A DNA stretch of 25,517 nucleotides from Candidatus Aminicenantes bacterium UBA647 (GCA_002299555.1 DBOL01000090.1:3723-29239); one strand, 5' to 3'; shown: positions 1-8,172, numbered from the stretch's first letter. Translations and numbers: made by a program. Notes: generated by a model not told the origin, from the letters alone.

Positions 1-149
1 TAGCTTTTATATGAACTACTCTTGCTGCTGGTATATTTCGGCTTCGAATAGTTATAGCTGCTTCCGGAAGAATAACTTTTCCTGTTGTATGTAGAAGTTT
101 TGGGTGTGTATGACCTGTAGCTTTTATATGAACTACTCTTGCTGCTGGT
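1..149 (-). repeat. 117-bp-period direct repeat inside the Ser/Tyr/Lys-rich tail
   Basis: Bases 1-32 and 118-149 are identical (32 of 32), giving a period of 117 bp, or exactly 39 codons. Both copies encode the peptide TSSKSSSYKS in the minus-strand frame of the secreted FecR/DUF6600-like protein. The first copy touches the window edge, so the copy number is unknown. The in-frame period suggests expansion of a tail module by duplication. Confidence 0.8.
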
Positions 150-1736
150 TCCGGAACTTTGATATCCGGAATATCCACTGTTGGAAAAAGAAGGATACCC
201 GGACTTTTTCTTTTTCTTTACTCTCGAACTCGAACTAGTGGACTTCTTCTTTGCTTTTGAAGAAGAACCTCCGCTGCTTTTGTAGCTTTTGCTTGAGATC
301 CCTTTTACCGACCTGGTATTCTTTGATCCTGAATACTTAAAAGTATTGGTCCTTGTGGATTTGCTACTCTTGTATTTATAAACAGCACCATTTCGGGAAG
401 TACCTGAACTTTTATATTTTGAAGGTTTATAATATGTGGATGACTTAATTCCACTCTCTTTAAACCTTACAGTTCTCCCTTTTGAATTGAGGACATTCAC
501 CTGCTTGTAGTTGTATTTCCCGGCTGGAGAAGCTCCCCTGTATGCCAGTCCCTTGTTCTTCATATTGATGAAAGAACCCTTTTTTAATGCAACCTTTTTG
601 ACAGATCTTCCGAGATTCCCCTTCTTAATGAATACAGATGATTGTGATCCCCATGGAATCCCATTCCTGTATTTATAGTTCTTTAGCCATCTTTTGTTGA
701 TAACTATTACAGGCCTGTTGTATCTGCTTAGAGGTGTCCAGCCATAGTATGATCCGCTATAACACCATCCTACCCATGCAGGAGACCATCTGTATCCTGG
801 AAGCCAATGCCAGCCCCAGAACGGGTCATAATGCCATCTTCCATAGTGATATGTAAATGAGTTCCAGGGATCATATGAATACCAATAGTATCCATAAGAT
901 GGTGTGTGGACCCATCTGCCGTTATAATAAGGCCTCCAATTATTCCCTACATTGTAAGGGATCCAGATATTTGATCCGTAAGTAGAGCTATACCTCCAAC
1001 GACCGGACCTTGATAATTCATACTCATAATCTTCATAACCTCTGTCAAGATACCTTGAAGAACTGCTTCTTGCATAGTTAACAAGATTGTGTCTCTGATC
1101 ATTCCAGAGATCAAAGTTATCTTTTTCAGATGAATAGAAGAAGAAAGGCCTCTCAAGAACAGAGCCACCTCTCATAACAACTTTCTGATTTTCCATAACA
1201 TTTCTGCTTAAGTTTTCTCCTGCCACTTCAGCAAGTCCCTCATAAACAAAAACTTCCGTTCCTCGAGTTCCGTTATAGTTGATCCTGTAAACACCTCTGT
1301 TGAGAATAAAGATCCCGCAATCCGGAGTCTGGATCTCAATATCCTTCTCATAATCAAGATTGTGCAGATCAAGATAAATTCCGCCTCTCCTGACAAAAAC
1401 CCTGAGGTCAGTCTTTCTCAATTGGGGAACTTTCTGAAACTCAACCTCGGTATCGTAATCTAATCTGAGAAAATTTGACCTGCCCAGGTAAATATCAAGT
1501 CTGCCGTCATTTGTTCCGGCTATATCTTTTTCAAAAATGGGGATATTTACTCCTGCTTCTTCGCGGCCCTCATCGAAGCTTCTAGTCACATAGGTGTCTC
1601 CCTTAGAGTATTTCACCTTTACAACTTTTGCATTATCATAATACTTGGCAACCGTCTGCTCAGGCTGAGGATAATCAGCAAAAACTGAAACAGACACAAA
1701 TATGGCAATGATTGAAAATATTAGTAATTTTTTCAT
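1..1736 (-). CDS. Secreted FecR-domain / DUF6600-like protein, C-terminus beyond left edge
   Basis: The reading frame is open from ATG at 1736 to the left edge (about 578 codons visible, no stop), so the protein is incomplete at its C-terminus. A strong AGGAGG ribosome site precedes the start. Residues 1-20 are a signal peptide (MKKLLIFSIIAIFVSVSVFA). Residues about 45-165 read as a FecR-like beta domain (LRLDYDTEVEF, LRVFVRRGGIYLDL, GTEVFVYEGLAEV). A Trp/Tyr-rich segment follows, with repeated GRW/YDPW/WHW patterns (for example YHYGRWHYDPFWGWHW) typical of DUF6600-type proteins. From about residue 400 the chain is low-complexity Ser/Tyr/Lys/Thr, including a direct repeat at the edge. An envelope or surface role is inferred; the ligand is unknown. 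It lies 109 nt downstream of mrp on the same strand. The family assignment rests on motif recognition only. Confidence 0.8.
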   Translation of the reverse strand, partial: MKKLLIFSIIAIFVSVSVFADYPQPEQTVAKYYDNAKVVKVKYSKGDTYVTRSFDEGREEAGVNIPIFEKDIAGTNDGRLDIYLGRSNFLRLDYDTEVEFQKVPQLRKTDLRVFVRRGGIYLDLHNLDYEKDIEIQTPDCGIFILNRGVYRINYNGTRGTEVFVYEGLAEVAGENLSRNVMENQKVVMRGGSVLERPFFFYSSEKDNFDLWNDQRHNLVNYARSSSSRYLDRGYEDYEYELSRSGRWRYSSTYGSNIWIPYNVGNNWRPYYNGRWVHTPSYGYYWYSYDPWNSFTYHYGRWHYDPFWGWHWLPGYRWSPAWVGWCYSGSYYGWTPLSRYNRPVIVINKRWLKNYKYRNGIPWGSQSSVFIKKGNLGRSVKKVALKKGSFINMKNKGLAYRGASPAGKYNYKQVNVLNSKGRTVRFKESGIKSSTYYKPSKYKSSGTSRNGAVYKYKSSKSTRTNTFKYSGSKNTRSVKGISSKSYKSSGGSSSKAKKKSTSSSSRVKKKKKSGYPSFSNSGYSGYQSSGTSSKSSSYKSYRSYTPKTSTYNRKSYSSGSSYNYSKPKYTSSKSSSYKS

Positions 1737-1845
1737 TTTTACCTCCTACTTGTACATTAGCATTTTCAATGCCAATATAAACATGTTAACACTGTCCTGT
1801 TTTTATTACAAAACCGGAGGAACTGATTGATTTAACCGGGATTTA

Positions 1846-2670
1846 CTATTTTTTCTTCAGGTTTATAGACTTTACAGTTTCTTTTGCCAGTTTATCCATT
1901 TCCTTTATAAACAATGTATCTTTCTGGTCAATATAATAAGGAGTTTCGTTGTCTTTCTTAACTCCGACACCATTATCAAAAGGCAATTCTGCAAGAACCT
2001 TATAACCAAGAGATTCAGTAGAATTTTTTGGATCTGATACCGGAAACATTTCGGTTTTTTCATTACAATGAGAACAGATCAAATACTTCATATTCTCGAC
2101 TATGCCCAATATTTCGGTTTCTATCTTATCGGCCTTGAACATATTGATCATCTTAAGCACATCTGCAATTGATGCTTCCTGAGGCGTAGTAACAATTATT
2201 CCTCCATCAAGTTTAACTTTTTGCAGAATTGAGAGAGGAACATCTCCGGTTCCAGGTGGAAGATCAATCAGCATAATGTCGAGTTCACCCCATTTTACAT
2301 TCCGGAAGAATTGCTCGATCAGCTTATTTGCGAGAGCACCTCTCCAGATGAGAGCTTTTTCTTTGTCTGTTATAAATCCGACAGACATGATCTGAAGTCC
2401 GAATTTTTCAATTGGGATCATAAACTCGCCCTCAGCCCTGACCTTTATGTCATCCACACCAAGCATTAATGGTACATTGGGCCCATATATATCTGCATCC
2501 ATAACTCCAACTTTGTATCCCATTGAAGCCAGAGCAAGAGCCAGGTTCACAGTTACAGTTGATTTTCCTACCCCCCCTTTTCCGCTGGCAACAGCTACCA
2601 CTTTCTCTGCAGAAACCGGTATTTTATCAAAGAGAGACGTACTATTGAATAGTTTTGATTTATCTTCCAT
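1846..2670 (-). CDS. mrp: Mrp/NBP35 (ApbC) family Fe-S cluster carrier ATPase
   Basis: A cytosolic P-loop ATPase of the Mrp/ApbC/NBP35 family, which carries and delivers Fe-S clusters to apoproteins. The 274 residues show the deviant Walker A GKGGVGKS at 30-37, the family signature DADIYGPNVP near 58-67, the switch-like DLPPGTGDVPLS near 136-147 and a C-terminal CxxC (C199, C202) that in this family bridges a [4Fe-4S] cluster in the dimer. It lacks the N-terminal MIP18/DUF59 domain of longer Mrp proteins, as in the short NBP35-like class. The start is supported by AGAGGTG seven or so bases upstream. A ferredoxin gene lies 124 nt upstream on the same strand, consistent with joint expression, although a separate promoter is not excluded. 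Confidence 0.95.
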   Translation of the reverse strand: MEDKSKLFNSTSLFDKIPVSAEKVVAVASGKGGVGKSTVTVNLALALASMGYKVGVMDADIYGPNVPLMLGVDDIKVRAEGEFMIPIEKFGLQIMSVGFITDKEKALIWRGALANKLIEQFFRNVKWGELDIMLIDLPPGTGDVPLSILQKVKLDGGIIVTTPQEASIADVLKMINMFKADKIETEILGIVENMKYLICSHCNEKTEMFPVSDPKNSTESLGYKVLAELPFDNGVGVKKDNETPYYIDQKDTLFIKEMDKLAKETVKSINLKKK

Positions 2671-2794
2671 TTTTCACCTCTAAATCTTTCTCCGGAATCA
2701 CCTGTCTGACAATGTTCCGTCAAGATTACACAAAAGACCAACCTCACAAAAAGCTGATCTATCTATTTATATTAAAACAAAAATTTTCGTTATA

Positions 2795-2965
2795 TTAAGG
2801 AGCTATTATCGCTTCAGTAGGACATACGTCAACGCAGGCTCCACAGTCAGTACATTTGTCAGGGTCGATCACATACTTATCATCACCAGATGAGATAGCT
2901 TCTACCGGACATTCTGCTTCGCAAGCACCACAGCTAATACAATCTTCAGTAATTTTATGTGCCAT
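2795..2965 (-). CDS. Small 2[4Fe-4S] ferredoxin
   Basis: A 56-residue cytosolic electron carrier of the clostridial 8-Cys type. Two motifs are complete: C9-x2-C12-x2-C15-x3-C19-P and C38-x2-C41-x2-C44-x3-C48-P, each holding one low-potential [4Fe-4S] cluster. It has the standard family length and no extra loop between the halves. The start ATG has a perfect AAAGGAGG ribosome site five bases upstream, and a near-consensus promoter sits at 2990-3018, so strong expression is expected. Such ferredoxins pass electrons between fermentative oxidoreductases, hydrogenases and nitrogenase- or DPD-like enzymes; the partner cannot be told. It heads the likely ferredoxin-mrp transcription unit. Confidence 0.95.
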   Translation of the reverse strand: MAHKITEDCISCGACEAECPVEAISSGDDKYVIDPDKCTDCGACVDVCPTEAIIAP

Positions 2966-2989
2966 ATTACCTCCTTTACAAGAAAAATT

Positions 2990-3018
2990 ATTTTAATTCC
3001 AAACTGCGGTTTTGTCAA
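2990..3018 (-). promoter_or_regulatory. Sigma70-type promoter for ferredoxin (and perhaps mrp)
   Basis: Read on the minus strand, TTGACA (3018-3013), a 17-nt spacer and TAAAAT (2995-2990). The -35 is a perfect match, the -10 is five of six and the spacing is optimal. The start ATG lies 25 nt below the -10 box, with AGGAGG between them. Confidence 0.75.
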
Positions 3019-3067
3019 TAAGCAATTACGATTTTTTTAACTTTACAACGACTTCTCCCAGGGCCCT

Positions 3068-3096
3068 TTTTCTCTTTACTTTGTACAGGATATAAT
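3068..3096 (+). promoter_or_regulatory. Candidate promoter for the DUF6599-like gene
   Basis: A perfect TATAAT lies at 3091-3096, with only a weak TTTTCT 17 nt upstream (3068-3073). It is divergent from the ferredoxin promoter and would give a leader of about 54 nt. The poor -35 box keeps this tentative. Confidence 0.35.
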
Positions 3097-3156
3097 CTAG
3101 AATAAATTATCAATTATCCCGAATTGAGTTAATATAAAAAAATGATCGGAGGAAAA

Positions 3157-4035
3157 ATGAAAATAAGATCACTTATCATAATATTATTTATAGCAATCAC
3201 ATTTACAACCATCTTCCCGGAAAAATCACCTGAAGGATATTCGCTTTTTCCGAAAATAGAGGGATTCTCGTTTGATGGCGAAATAGAGACATATACTCCC
3301 GATACTCTATTTGAATATATAAATGGAGGAGCCGATCTTTTCCTCAACTTCGAATTTGTTAAACTTCACTCGCTAAAATACAAAAATGAAGATGGCGGCG
3401 AGATCACTGCAGACATTTATATTCACTCAGACCTTTCGAACGGGTTTGGAATATATACTCAGGAGAAACCGACTGAAGGTGATTTTCTTAAGATAGGAAC
3501 TGAAGGTTATTATGAAGAAGGACTTCTGAATTTTTTCAAAAGCACTACATATGTAAAAATAAGTAGTTTTGATCTCGGAGAAAATGAAGAGTCTATACTG
3601 AAAAAACTGGGAGAGGGGATCTCTGATAAAATATCCGGAACGAAAGAGTTTCCATTAATTTTCTCTAGATTCCCTTCCGAGAACAAAATCCCGGGATCAG
3701 AGAAATTTATCAATATTAATTTTCTCGGCCACTCATTCCTGAACAGGGTCTATTCTAAAAAATATTCAAATGATGGAGGCGTTTTACAACTTTTCATTAT
3801 TAAAACCGACTCAGTACCTGAAGCTGCAAAGGTCCTGTCTGAATATGTTGAATTTGTCAAAAAGAAAGGCGGGGTGATCACTAAGAAAGGAGACGTTGTC
3901 ACATTCACCGACCCTTACTATAAAAACAAGGGGAAAATGAACTTTATAATTTCCAATGATATTCTTATAGGGATGTTTTGTGATGATCTTGAATTGTTCC
4001 TTAAAATGTCTAAGCATATAACAAATATAAATTAA
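3157..4035 (+). CDS. Exported DUF6599-like protein of unknown function
   Basis: 292 residues when started at 3157, where GGAGG (3148-3152) is correctly spaced; the in-frame ATG at 3142 has no ribosome site. The N-terminus is a signal peptide (basic MKIR, then a hydrophobic run ending near FPEKSP). The mature protein carries a block reading TLFEYINGGADLFLNFEF, which I associate with DUF6599 proteins (an INGGA-type motif), then a mixed alpha/beta body. No catalytic residues are recognisable. Periplasmic or lipid-side location is inferred from the signal peptide; there is no lipobox Cys. It stands alone between a divergent ferredoxin and a downstream aminopeptidase 98 nt away. The family call is moderate and the function unknown. 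Confidence 0.65.
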   Translation: MKIRSLIIILFIAITFTTIFPEKSPEGYSLFPKIEGFSFDGEIETYTPDTLFEYINGGADLFLNFEFVKLHSLKYKNEDGGEITADIYIHSDLSNGFGIYTQEKPTEGDFLKIGTEGYYEEGLLNFFKSTTYVKISSFDLGENEESILKKLGEGISDKISGTKEFPLIFSRFPSENKIPGSEKFININFLGHSFLNRVYSKKYSNDGGVLQLFIIKTDSVPEAAKVLSEYVEFVKKKGGVITKKGDVVTFTDPYYKNKGKMNFIISNDILIGMFCDDLELFLKMSKHITNIN

Positions 4036-4063
4036 TCAGAAAAAAATTTATTCCGGATCAGGT

Positions 4064-4092
4064 TTGATTTTTTCATGCAACTTTACTACTAT
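4064..4092 (+). promoter_or_regulatory. Candidate promoter upstream of the M24B aminopeptidase
   Basis: TTGATT (4064-4069), a 17-nt spacer and TACTAT (4087-4092). Each box matches four of six consensus bases with ideal spacing, about 41 nt before the start codon. There is no other evidence. Confidence 0.35.
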
Positions 4093-4133
4093 CAGATGTT
4101 CTGATCGCAAATTAAAAATATTAAGGAGGAATA

Positions 4134-5519
4134 ATGTTTGAAAGCAATGTTTACAAAAAGAGAAGAGAGGTTTTAAAAAATAATATTAGCTCCGGGATAG
4201 TCCTTTTTTCCGGAAATGTTGATTCACCGATGAACTATCCCGCCAACACATTTCACTTCAGGCAGGACAGCACATTTCTCTACTATTTCGGCCTTAATAA
4301 ACCCGGATTCTACGGAGTAATTGATATAGACAATGGAGAGGATTATCTCTTTGGGACCGATTTCACCATCGATGATATTATATGGATGGGCCCGCAACCA
4401 CTTGTCTCTAAATTGTCAGAAAGCATCGGGACTGCAAAATCAGGCACTATTTCTGAAATGAAAGATGTTCTGAATAAAGCCATAAATGCAGGACGAAAGA
4501 TTCATTTCCTCCCTCCTTACAGAGGTGAGAATGTACTTGATGTATCAGCACTTCTCGGAATAGCCCCCGCCATGATCAAGGGGTATTCCTCAATTGAACT
4601 TATCAATTCAGTTGTAAAGCAGAGATCACATAAAGAAGAGAGAGAAATAGTTGAGATCGAAAAAGCTCTGAAGATCTCTTCAGAAATTTACGATGCAATG
4701 TTCAAACAAGTGAAACCCGGAAAGTATGAGAAGGAGATGACCGGGATCATCGAGGGAATTGTAGGAAAGTATGGTGCAGTAACATCTTTCCCGATAATAT
4801 TGTCAATTCACGGCGAAACCCTTCATAATCACGGCCATGAGAACATGATGTCTGATGGCGATCTTCTGATAATAGATTCCGGAGCTGAATCACCTGAATA
4901 CTATGCATCTGATATAACACGAACACTTCCTGTTTCCGGGAAATTTTCCGACAAACAAAAAGATGTTTTTAGAATAGTTCAAAAAGCTATAGAAACTACG
5001 ACCGAGTTCGTCCAACCCGGAAGAAAATACAAAGATATCCATATGATGGCAGCAGAGATCATTGCAGGTGGCCTCAAAGATCTGGGCTTGATGAAAGGTA
5101 ATGTTGAGGATGCCGTTAAAGAAGGTGCCCATGCATTATTCTTCCCTCATGGACTCGGACATATGATGGGACTGGACGTTCACGATATGGAAAATCTGGG
5201 TGAAAATTATATTGGTTACACCGATGAAATGGAGAGGAGTGATCAATTCGGTACAGCTTATCTGAGACTTGCCAGAGAGCTTGAACCGGGATTTGTTCTG
5301 ACAGTAGAGCCTGGAATTTATTTTATTCCTGCCCTGATCGACAAGTGGAGAACTGAAGGGAAACATAAAGATTTTATCAACTACGACAACGTCGAGAAAT
5401 ATATAGACTTCGGCGGAATCAGGCTCGAAGACGATGTCCTCGTAAGAGAGAAGGGGCACAGGGTGCTCGGGGAACCTATTCCAAAGTCTGTTGAAGATAT
5501 AGAAAACAGAATGGCTTAA
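4134..5519 (+). CDS. pepP: Xaa-Pro aminopeptidase (aminopeptidase P, M24B)
   Basis: A cytosolic metallo-aminopeptidase that removes an N-terminal residue preceding proline. The 461 residues give an AMP_N domain (about 5-140) followed by the pita-bread catalytic domain. The five dinuclear-metal ligands are all visible: D248 and D260 (IIDSG...SDITRT), H343 in HGLGHMMGLDVHD, E392 in TVEPGIYF and E432 in GGIRLEDD. The two Asp ligands are 12 residues apart rather than the 11 I recall for E. coli PepP, a one-residue insertion. Length is near the E. coli enzyme (441). The start ATG has AAGGAGGA just upstream. It is probably monocistronic: 98 nt follow the previous gene and rex downstream has its own promoter. 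Confidence 0.95.
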   Translation: MFESNVYKKRREVLKNNISSGIVLFSGNVDSPMNYPANTFHFRQDSTFLYYFGLNKPGFYGVIDIDNGEDYLFGTDFTIDDIIWMGPQPLVSKLSESIGTAKSGTISEMKDVLNKAINAGRKIHFLPPYRGENVLDVSALLGIAPAMIKGYSSIELINSVVKQRSHKEEREIVEIEKALKISSEIYDAMFKQVKPGKYEKEMTGIIEGIVGKYGAVTSFPIILSIHGETLHNHGHENMMSDGDLLIIDSGAESPEYYASDITRTLPVSGKFSDKQKDVFRIVQKAIETTTEFVQPGRKYKDIHMMAAEIIAGGLKDLGLMKGNVEDAVKEGAHALFFPHGLGHMMGLDVHDMENLGENYIGYTDEMERSDQFGTAYLRLARELEPGFVLTVEPGIYFIPALIDKWRTEGKHKDFINYDNVEKYIDFGGIRLEDDVLVREKGHRVLGEPIPKSVEDIENRMA

Positions 5520-5566
5520 AGCTAAAACTGCTTATTTTTAACAATTTTCATTTTACTTCGCAGAAA

Positions 5567-5585
5567 TAATTAAATTTTTTAACAA
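5567..5585 (+). promoter_or_regulatory. Possible Rex operator (imperfect) upstream of rex
   Basis: TAATTAA, a 5-nt spacer and TTAACAA resemble the TTGTTAA-N4-TTAACAA Rex consensus: the right half is exact, the left half is five of seven and the spacer is one base too long. A second TTAACAA half-site lies at 5538-5544. The site is 19 bp upstream of the -35 box of rex. AT-richness makes chance matches likely. Confidence 0.3.
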
Positions 5586-5603
5586 ATTAATATCGTTAAA
5601 TAC

Positions 5604-5632
5604 TTGACTTTTTATAGCTGCTGCAATATAGT
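5604..5632 (+). promoter_or_regulatory. Sigma70-type promoter of rex
   Basis: TTGACT (5604-5609), a 17-nt spacer and TATAGT (5627-5632): five of six matches in each box and optimal spacing. It gives a leader of about 25 nt before the rex ATG at 5663. Confidence 0.65.
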
Positions 5633-5662
5633 TGGACTTGGAACAATAAAAAGGGGTAGGTT

Positions 5663-6322
5663 ATGAAACAAAAGATAAGTTTAAGAGTGATTCGCAGAAT
5701 TTCCTTTTACTACGAAGCTTTATTGAAACTGGACCTTCCGGGTGACGACTACATATCCTCAAAACAATTGGAAGAGATCACTGGAGTGTCCTGCAATCAG
5801 GTAAGGCAGGACTTTTTCTATCTGGGAATTTCTGTAGGAAAACAAAAAAAAGGATATCAGGTAAAACGCCTATTCAAAGAACTAAAGAAAATCCTCTCTA
5901 TTGACAAAGGAGCTGAGGTTGTTGTAATCGGTGCCGGCCGTCTTGGAAGAGCACTTTCTGAATATAAACTCTTCAGGATCAGGAATATTAATGTAAGAGC
6001 ACTGTTTGACAAAAAACCGGAACTCGTTGGTACGATCCTGGAACTTAAAGAGAAAAAGATCCCCGTCCTTCATATTGATAAATTGGGAGAGTTCCTCAAG
6101 GAAAACAATAAGATAAAGATAGCCCTTCTGTCAGTCCCTGATTCTGTTGCACAGGAAATGCTTGATAAGCTTATAGGATTCGGAATGAAAGGAATCGTAA
6201 ATTTTGCACCTAGAATTTTGAGACTACCTGAAAATGCTAAAGATGTTCAGTTGATCAATGACTGTATAGGTGCTTCTTTATACAAAATAGTTTATCAGAT
6301 ATACAACAAACAAAAAAAATAG
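5663..6322 (+). CDS. rex: Redox-sensing transcriptional repressor Rex
   Basis: A dimeric repressor that reads the NADH/NAD+ ratio and releases DNA when NADH is high, controlling fermentation and anaerobic respiration genes. The 219 residues give an N-terminal winged helix (about 1-80, with SCNQVRQDFFYLG in the recognition-helix region) and a Rossmann domain with GAGRLGRAL at 90-98. Most Rex proteins have GxGNLG here, so Arg replaces the usual Asn at residue 93. The C-terminal swapped helix (about 200-215, ASLYKIVYQIYN) is present. It has its own promoter and Rex-like half-sites upstream, so autoregulation is plausible. The CorC-type gene 46 nt downstream may be co-transcribed. Confidence 0.95.
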   Translation: MKQKISLRVIRRISFYYEALLKLDLPGDDYISSKQLEEITGVSCNQVRQDFFYLGISVGKQKKGYQVKRLFKELKKILSIDKGAEVVVIGAGRLGRALSEYKLFRIRNINVRALFDKKPELVGTILELKEKKIPVLHIDKLGEFLKENNKIKIALLSVPDSVAQEMLDKLIGFGMKGIVNFAPRILRLPENAKDVQLINDCIGASLYKIVYQIYNKQKK

Positions 6323-6368
6323 TTGCAAATCCTGTCCGGTAAATATAAAATCCGGATCGGAGTAAATA

Positions 6369-7613
6369 ATGTTATCATATATATTGCCTTTTGTTATTCT
6401 GGTCTTTTTCAGTGCATTCTTTTCTTCAGCTGAGACCTCTCTCCTCTCTCTAAATTCTATTCGCCTGAATCACAAAGCAAAAAAGGGAGGTAAAAAGGCC
6501 CGCCTCCTCTTGTCGATCCTGAAACATCCGGACGAGTTCTTTGCCACCATACTTATTGGAAATAATGCAGTGAATATTGCAGCTGCATCAATTTCCACTA
6601 TTTTCTTTACAAAGATCTTTATCAATGATGATAAAATGATACTTATATCTTCCACCCTGTTTACTACACTTATAATTCTTGTTTTCGCAGAGATAATCCC
6701 GAAATCATATGCTTTCAGACACGGAGATAAACTCTCATCTATTTATGCTCTGCCGATCCGATTCTTCTCAATACTTTTTTATCCGTTTGTAAAGATCTTT
6801 GCTAAGTTATCATCCATACTTATCCCCGGCAAGGAGAAAAAAAGCAAGAAAGATATAACTACCGAGGAATTGAAGCACTTCCTTGCATCTGAGGTTCAAT
6901 TTTTCAAACACAATCCCCACAATCTTAAAATGATCAATGAAATACTCGATATCGGGGACAGAGATATAAAAAGCATCATGACCCCGAGAGTTGATATAAT
7001 TGCTCTCGATATCTCTGAGAACATCGATCACTTTAAACAGGTCATAGTGGAAAAAGAGATCACAAAGATCCCTCTCTACAAAGATAGTCTTGATAATATA
7101 GTTGCAATTATTTATTTAAAAAAAATATTTCCATCTTTTATAACGAAAGGGATCAAAAAAGTAAAACTCAGTGAGCTGGCCGTGAAGCCATTTTTTATTT
7201 CAGAATATTCCTCAATTAATTACATCCTCAAAGAGTTCAGAAAGAACAATCAGGATCTGGCTGTTGTGCTTGATGAGTATGGAATAACAATTGGAGTAGT
7301 TACCCTTAATGATATTTTCAGAGAGATTCTCGGTGAGTTTGATATTGGAAAAAGCTCTATCAGTCAGCCGGAGAAAGGACTCTTTCTGATCAGGGGAGAA
7401 CTTCCTGTTGACGAAGTAAATGATCAATTAGAAATTGAGCTGCCGATGAAAAAGGATTTTACAACCATCTCCGGACTCTTTACCTATTTTTTCGGAAGAC
7501 TTCCAAAAGAGGGGAGCAAGATAAATATCGGAAGCTGTACTATGGAAGTTGAAAAGATGGGAAATAGAAAAATTGTCGAAATAAGCCTGAGAAAAACTCG
7601 TCCATCTTCTTAG
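6369..7613 (+). CDS. CNNM/CorC (HlyC) family membrane protein, DUF21-CBS-CorC_HlyC
   Basis: An inner-membrane protein of the CNNM/CorC group, linked to divalent cation (Mg2+/Co2+) transport or resistance; often mislabelled hemolysin. The 414 residues show a DUF21 transmembrane domain (about 1-185, with SAAETSLLSLNSIRL and the IIPK motif), a CBS pair (about 195-325, with the diagnostic IMTPRVDI and VVLDEYGITIGVVTL), and a CorC_HlyC C-terminal domain (about 333-410). Length is typical. GGAG precedes the ATG. It follows rex by 46 nt on the same strand; no separate promoter stood out. The family is clear; the actual ion is not. Confidence 0.92.
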   Translation: MLSYILPFVILVFFSAFFSSAETSLLSLNSIRLNHKAKKGGKKARLLLSILKHPDEFFATILIGNNAVNIAAASISTIFFTKIFINDDKMILISSTLFTTLIILVFAEIIPKSYAFRHGDKLSSIYALPIRFFSILFYPFVKIFAKLSSILIPGKEKKSKKDITTEELKHFLASEVQFFKHNPHNLKMINEILDIGDRDIKSIMTPRVDIIALDISENIDHFKQVIVEKEITKIPLYKDSLDNIVAIIYLKKIFPSFITKGIKKVKLSELAVKPFFISEYSSINYILKEFRKNNQDLAVVLDEYGITIGVVTLNDIFREILGEFDIGKSSISQPEKGLFLIRGELPVDEVNDQLEIELPMKKDFTTISGLFTYFFGRLPKEGSKINIGSCTMEVEKMGNRKIVEISLRKTRPSS

Positions 7614-7620
7614 ATTACAC

Positions 7621-7649
7621 TTTACCTGTATCAGAATATCGAATATAAT
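7621..7649 (+). promoter_or_regulatory. Promoter immediately upstream of smpB
   Basis: TTTACC (7621-7626), a 17-nt spacer and a perfect TATAAT (7644-7649). The -10 ends only 13 nt before the smpB ATG, so the mRNA leader would be about 6-7 nt. The -35 matches four of six. Confidence 0.5.
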
Positions 7650-7662
7650 CAATGTCATAATT

Positions 7663-8118
7663 ATGGAATACAAGAATATAGCAATTAACAGAAAAGCTCA
7701 CCATGAATATGAGATCATCGAGAAGATAGAGGCAGGGATGGTTCTCCTCGGCAGTGAAGTGAAATCAGCGAGGGAGGGGAATGTAAATATAAAGGATGCT
7801 TATGTTGATCTCAGATCAGGTGAAGCAATATTATTAAATGCACATATCAGCACTTATCCAAATGCCGGAGAAAACAATCACGAACCTCTCAGGAAAAGAA
7901 AGCTGCTCCTTAACAGACAGGAATTAAAAAAATATATAAAGAAAACCACGATAAGGGGATTTACACTAATCCCGCTAAGAATGTACTTCACAAAAAAAGG
8001 ATTAATAAAGATCGAATTAGCTCTTGCTAAAGGAAAACACACTTACGATAAAAAACAGGTTTTAAAAGAGCGTGACCAGAAGAGAGACATGGCCCGCGAA
8101 CTCAAGAATTACAAATAG
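7663..8118 (+). CDS. smpB: SsrA-binding protein SmpB
   Basis: The tmRNA partner protein that delivers tmRNA to stalled ribosomes for trans-translation. The 151 residues match the usual length (about 150-160). Recognisable blocks are the N-terminal NRKAHHEYEI, LLGSEVKSAREG (most homologs have GTEVKSLR), the central NNHEPLRKRKLLLN with RNA-contact residues, and the basic C-terminal tail KGKHTYDKKQVLKERDQKR that mimics a codon-anticodon helix. No Shine-Dalgarno sequence precedes the ATG, and a promoter lies almost on top of it. The tmRNA gene itself is not seen in the window. It converges with the Yip1-like gene 54 nt downstream. Confidence 0.96.
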   Translation: MEYKNIAINRKAHHEYEIIEKIEAGMVLLGSEVKSAREGNVNIKDAYVDLRSGEAILLNAHISTYPNAGENNHEPLRKRKLLLNRQELKKYIKKTTIRGFTLIPLRMYFTKKGLIKIELALAKGKHTYDKKQVLKERDQKRDMARELKNYK

Positions 8119-8172
8119 ATTCATCAATTATTACTTTCAACACTCCGAATTTGATATAGCAGCGCCTGTTTC

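Noticed and set aside
1..149. Repeats at the left edge considered as the end of a CRISPR array
   Set aside because: The two copies are in frame within an open coding region, with a period of 39 codons, and encode low-complexity protein.
1741..1800. Small palindromes (GCATT-GAA-AATGC and AACATGTT) upstream of the FecR-domain gene
   Set aside because: Short, AT-rich, and not attached to a convincing promoter or known regulator; likely chance.
5519..5545. AAGC/GCTT stem followed by ATTTTTA after pepP, considered as a terminator
   Set aside because: Only a 4-bp stem with a 7-nt loop; too weak to call.
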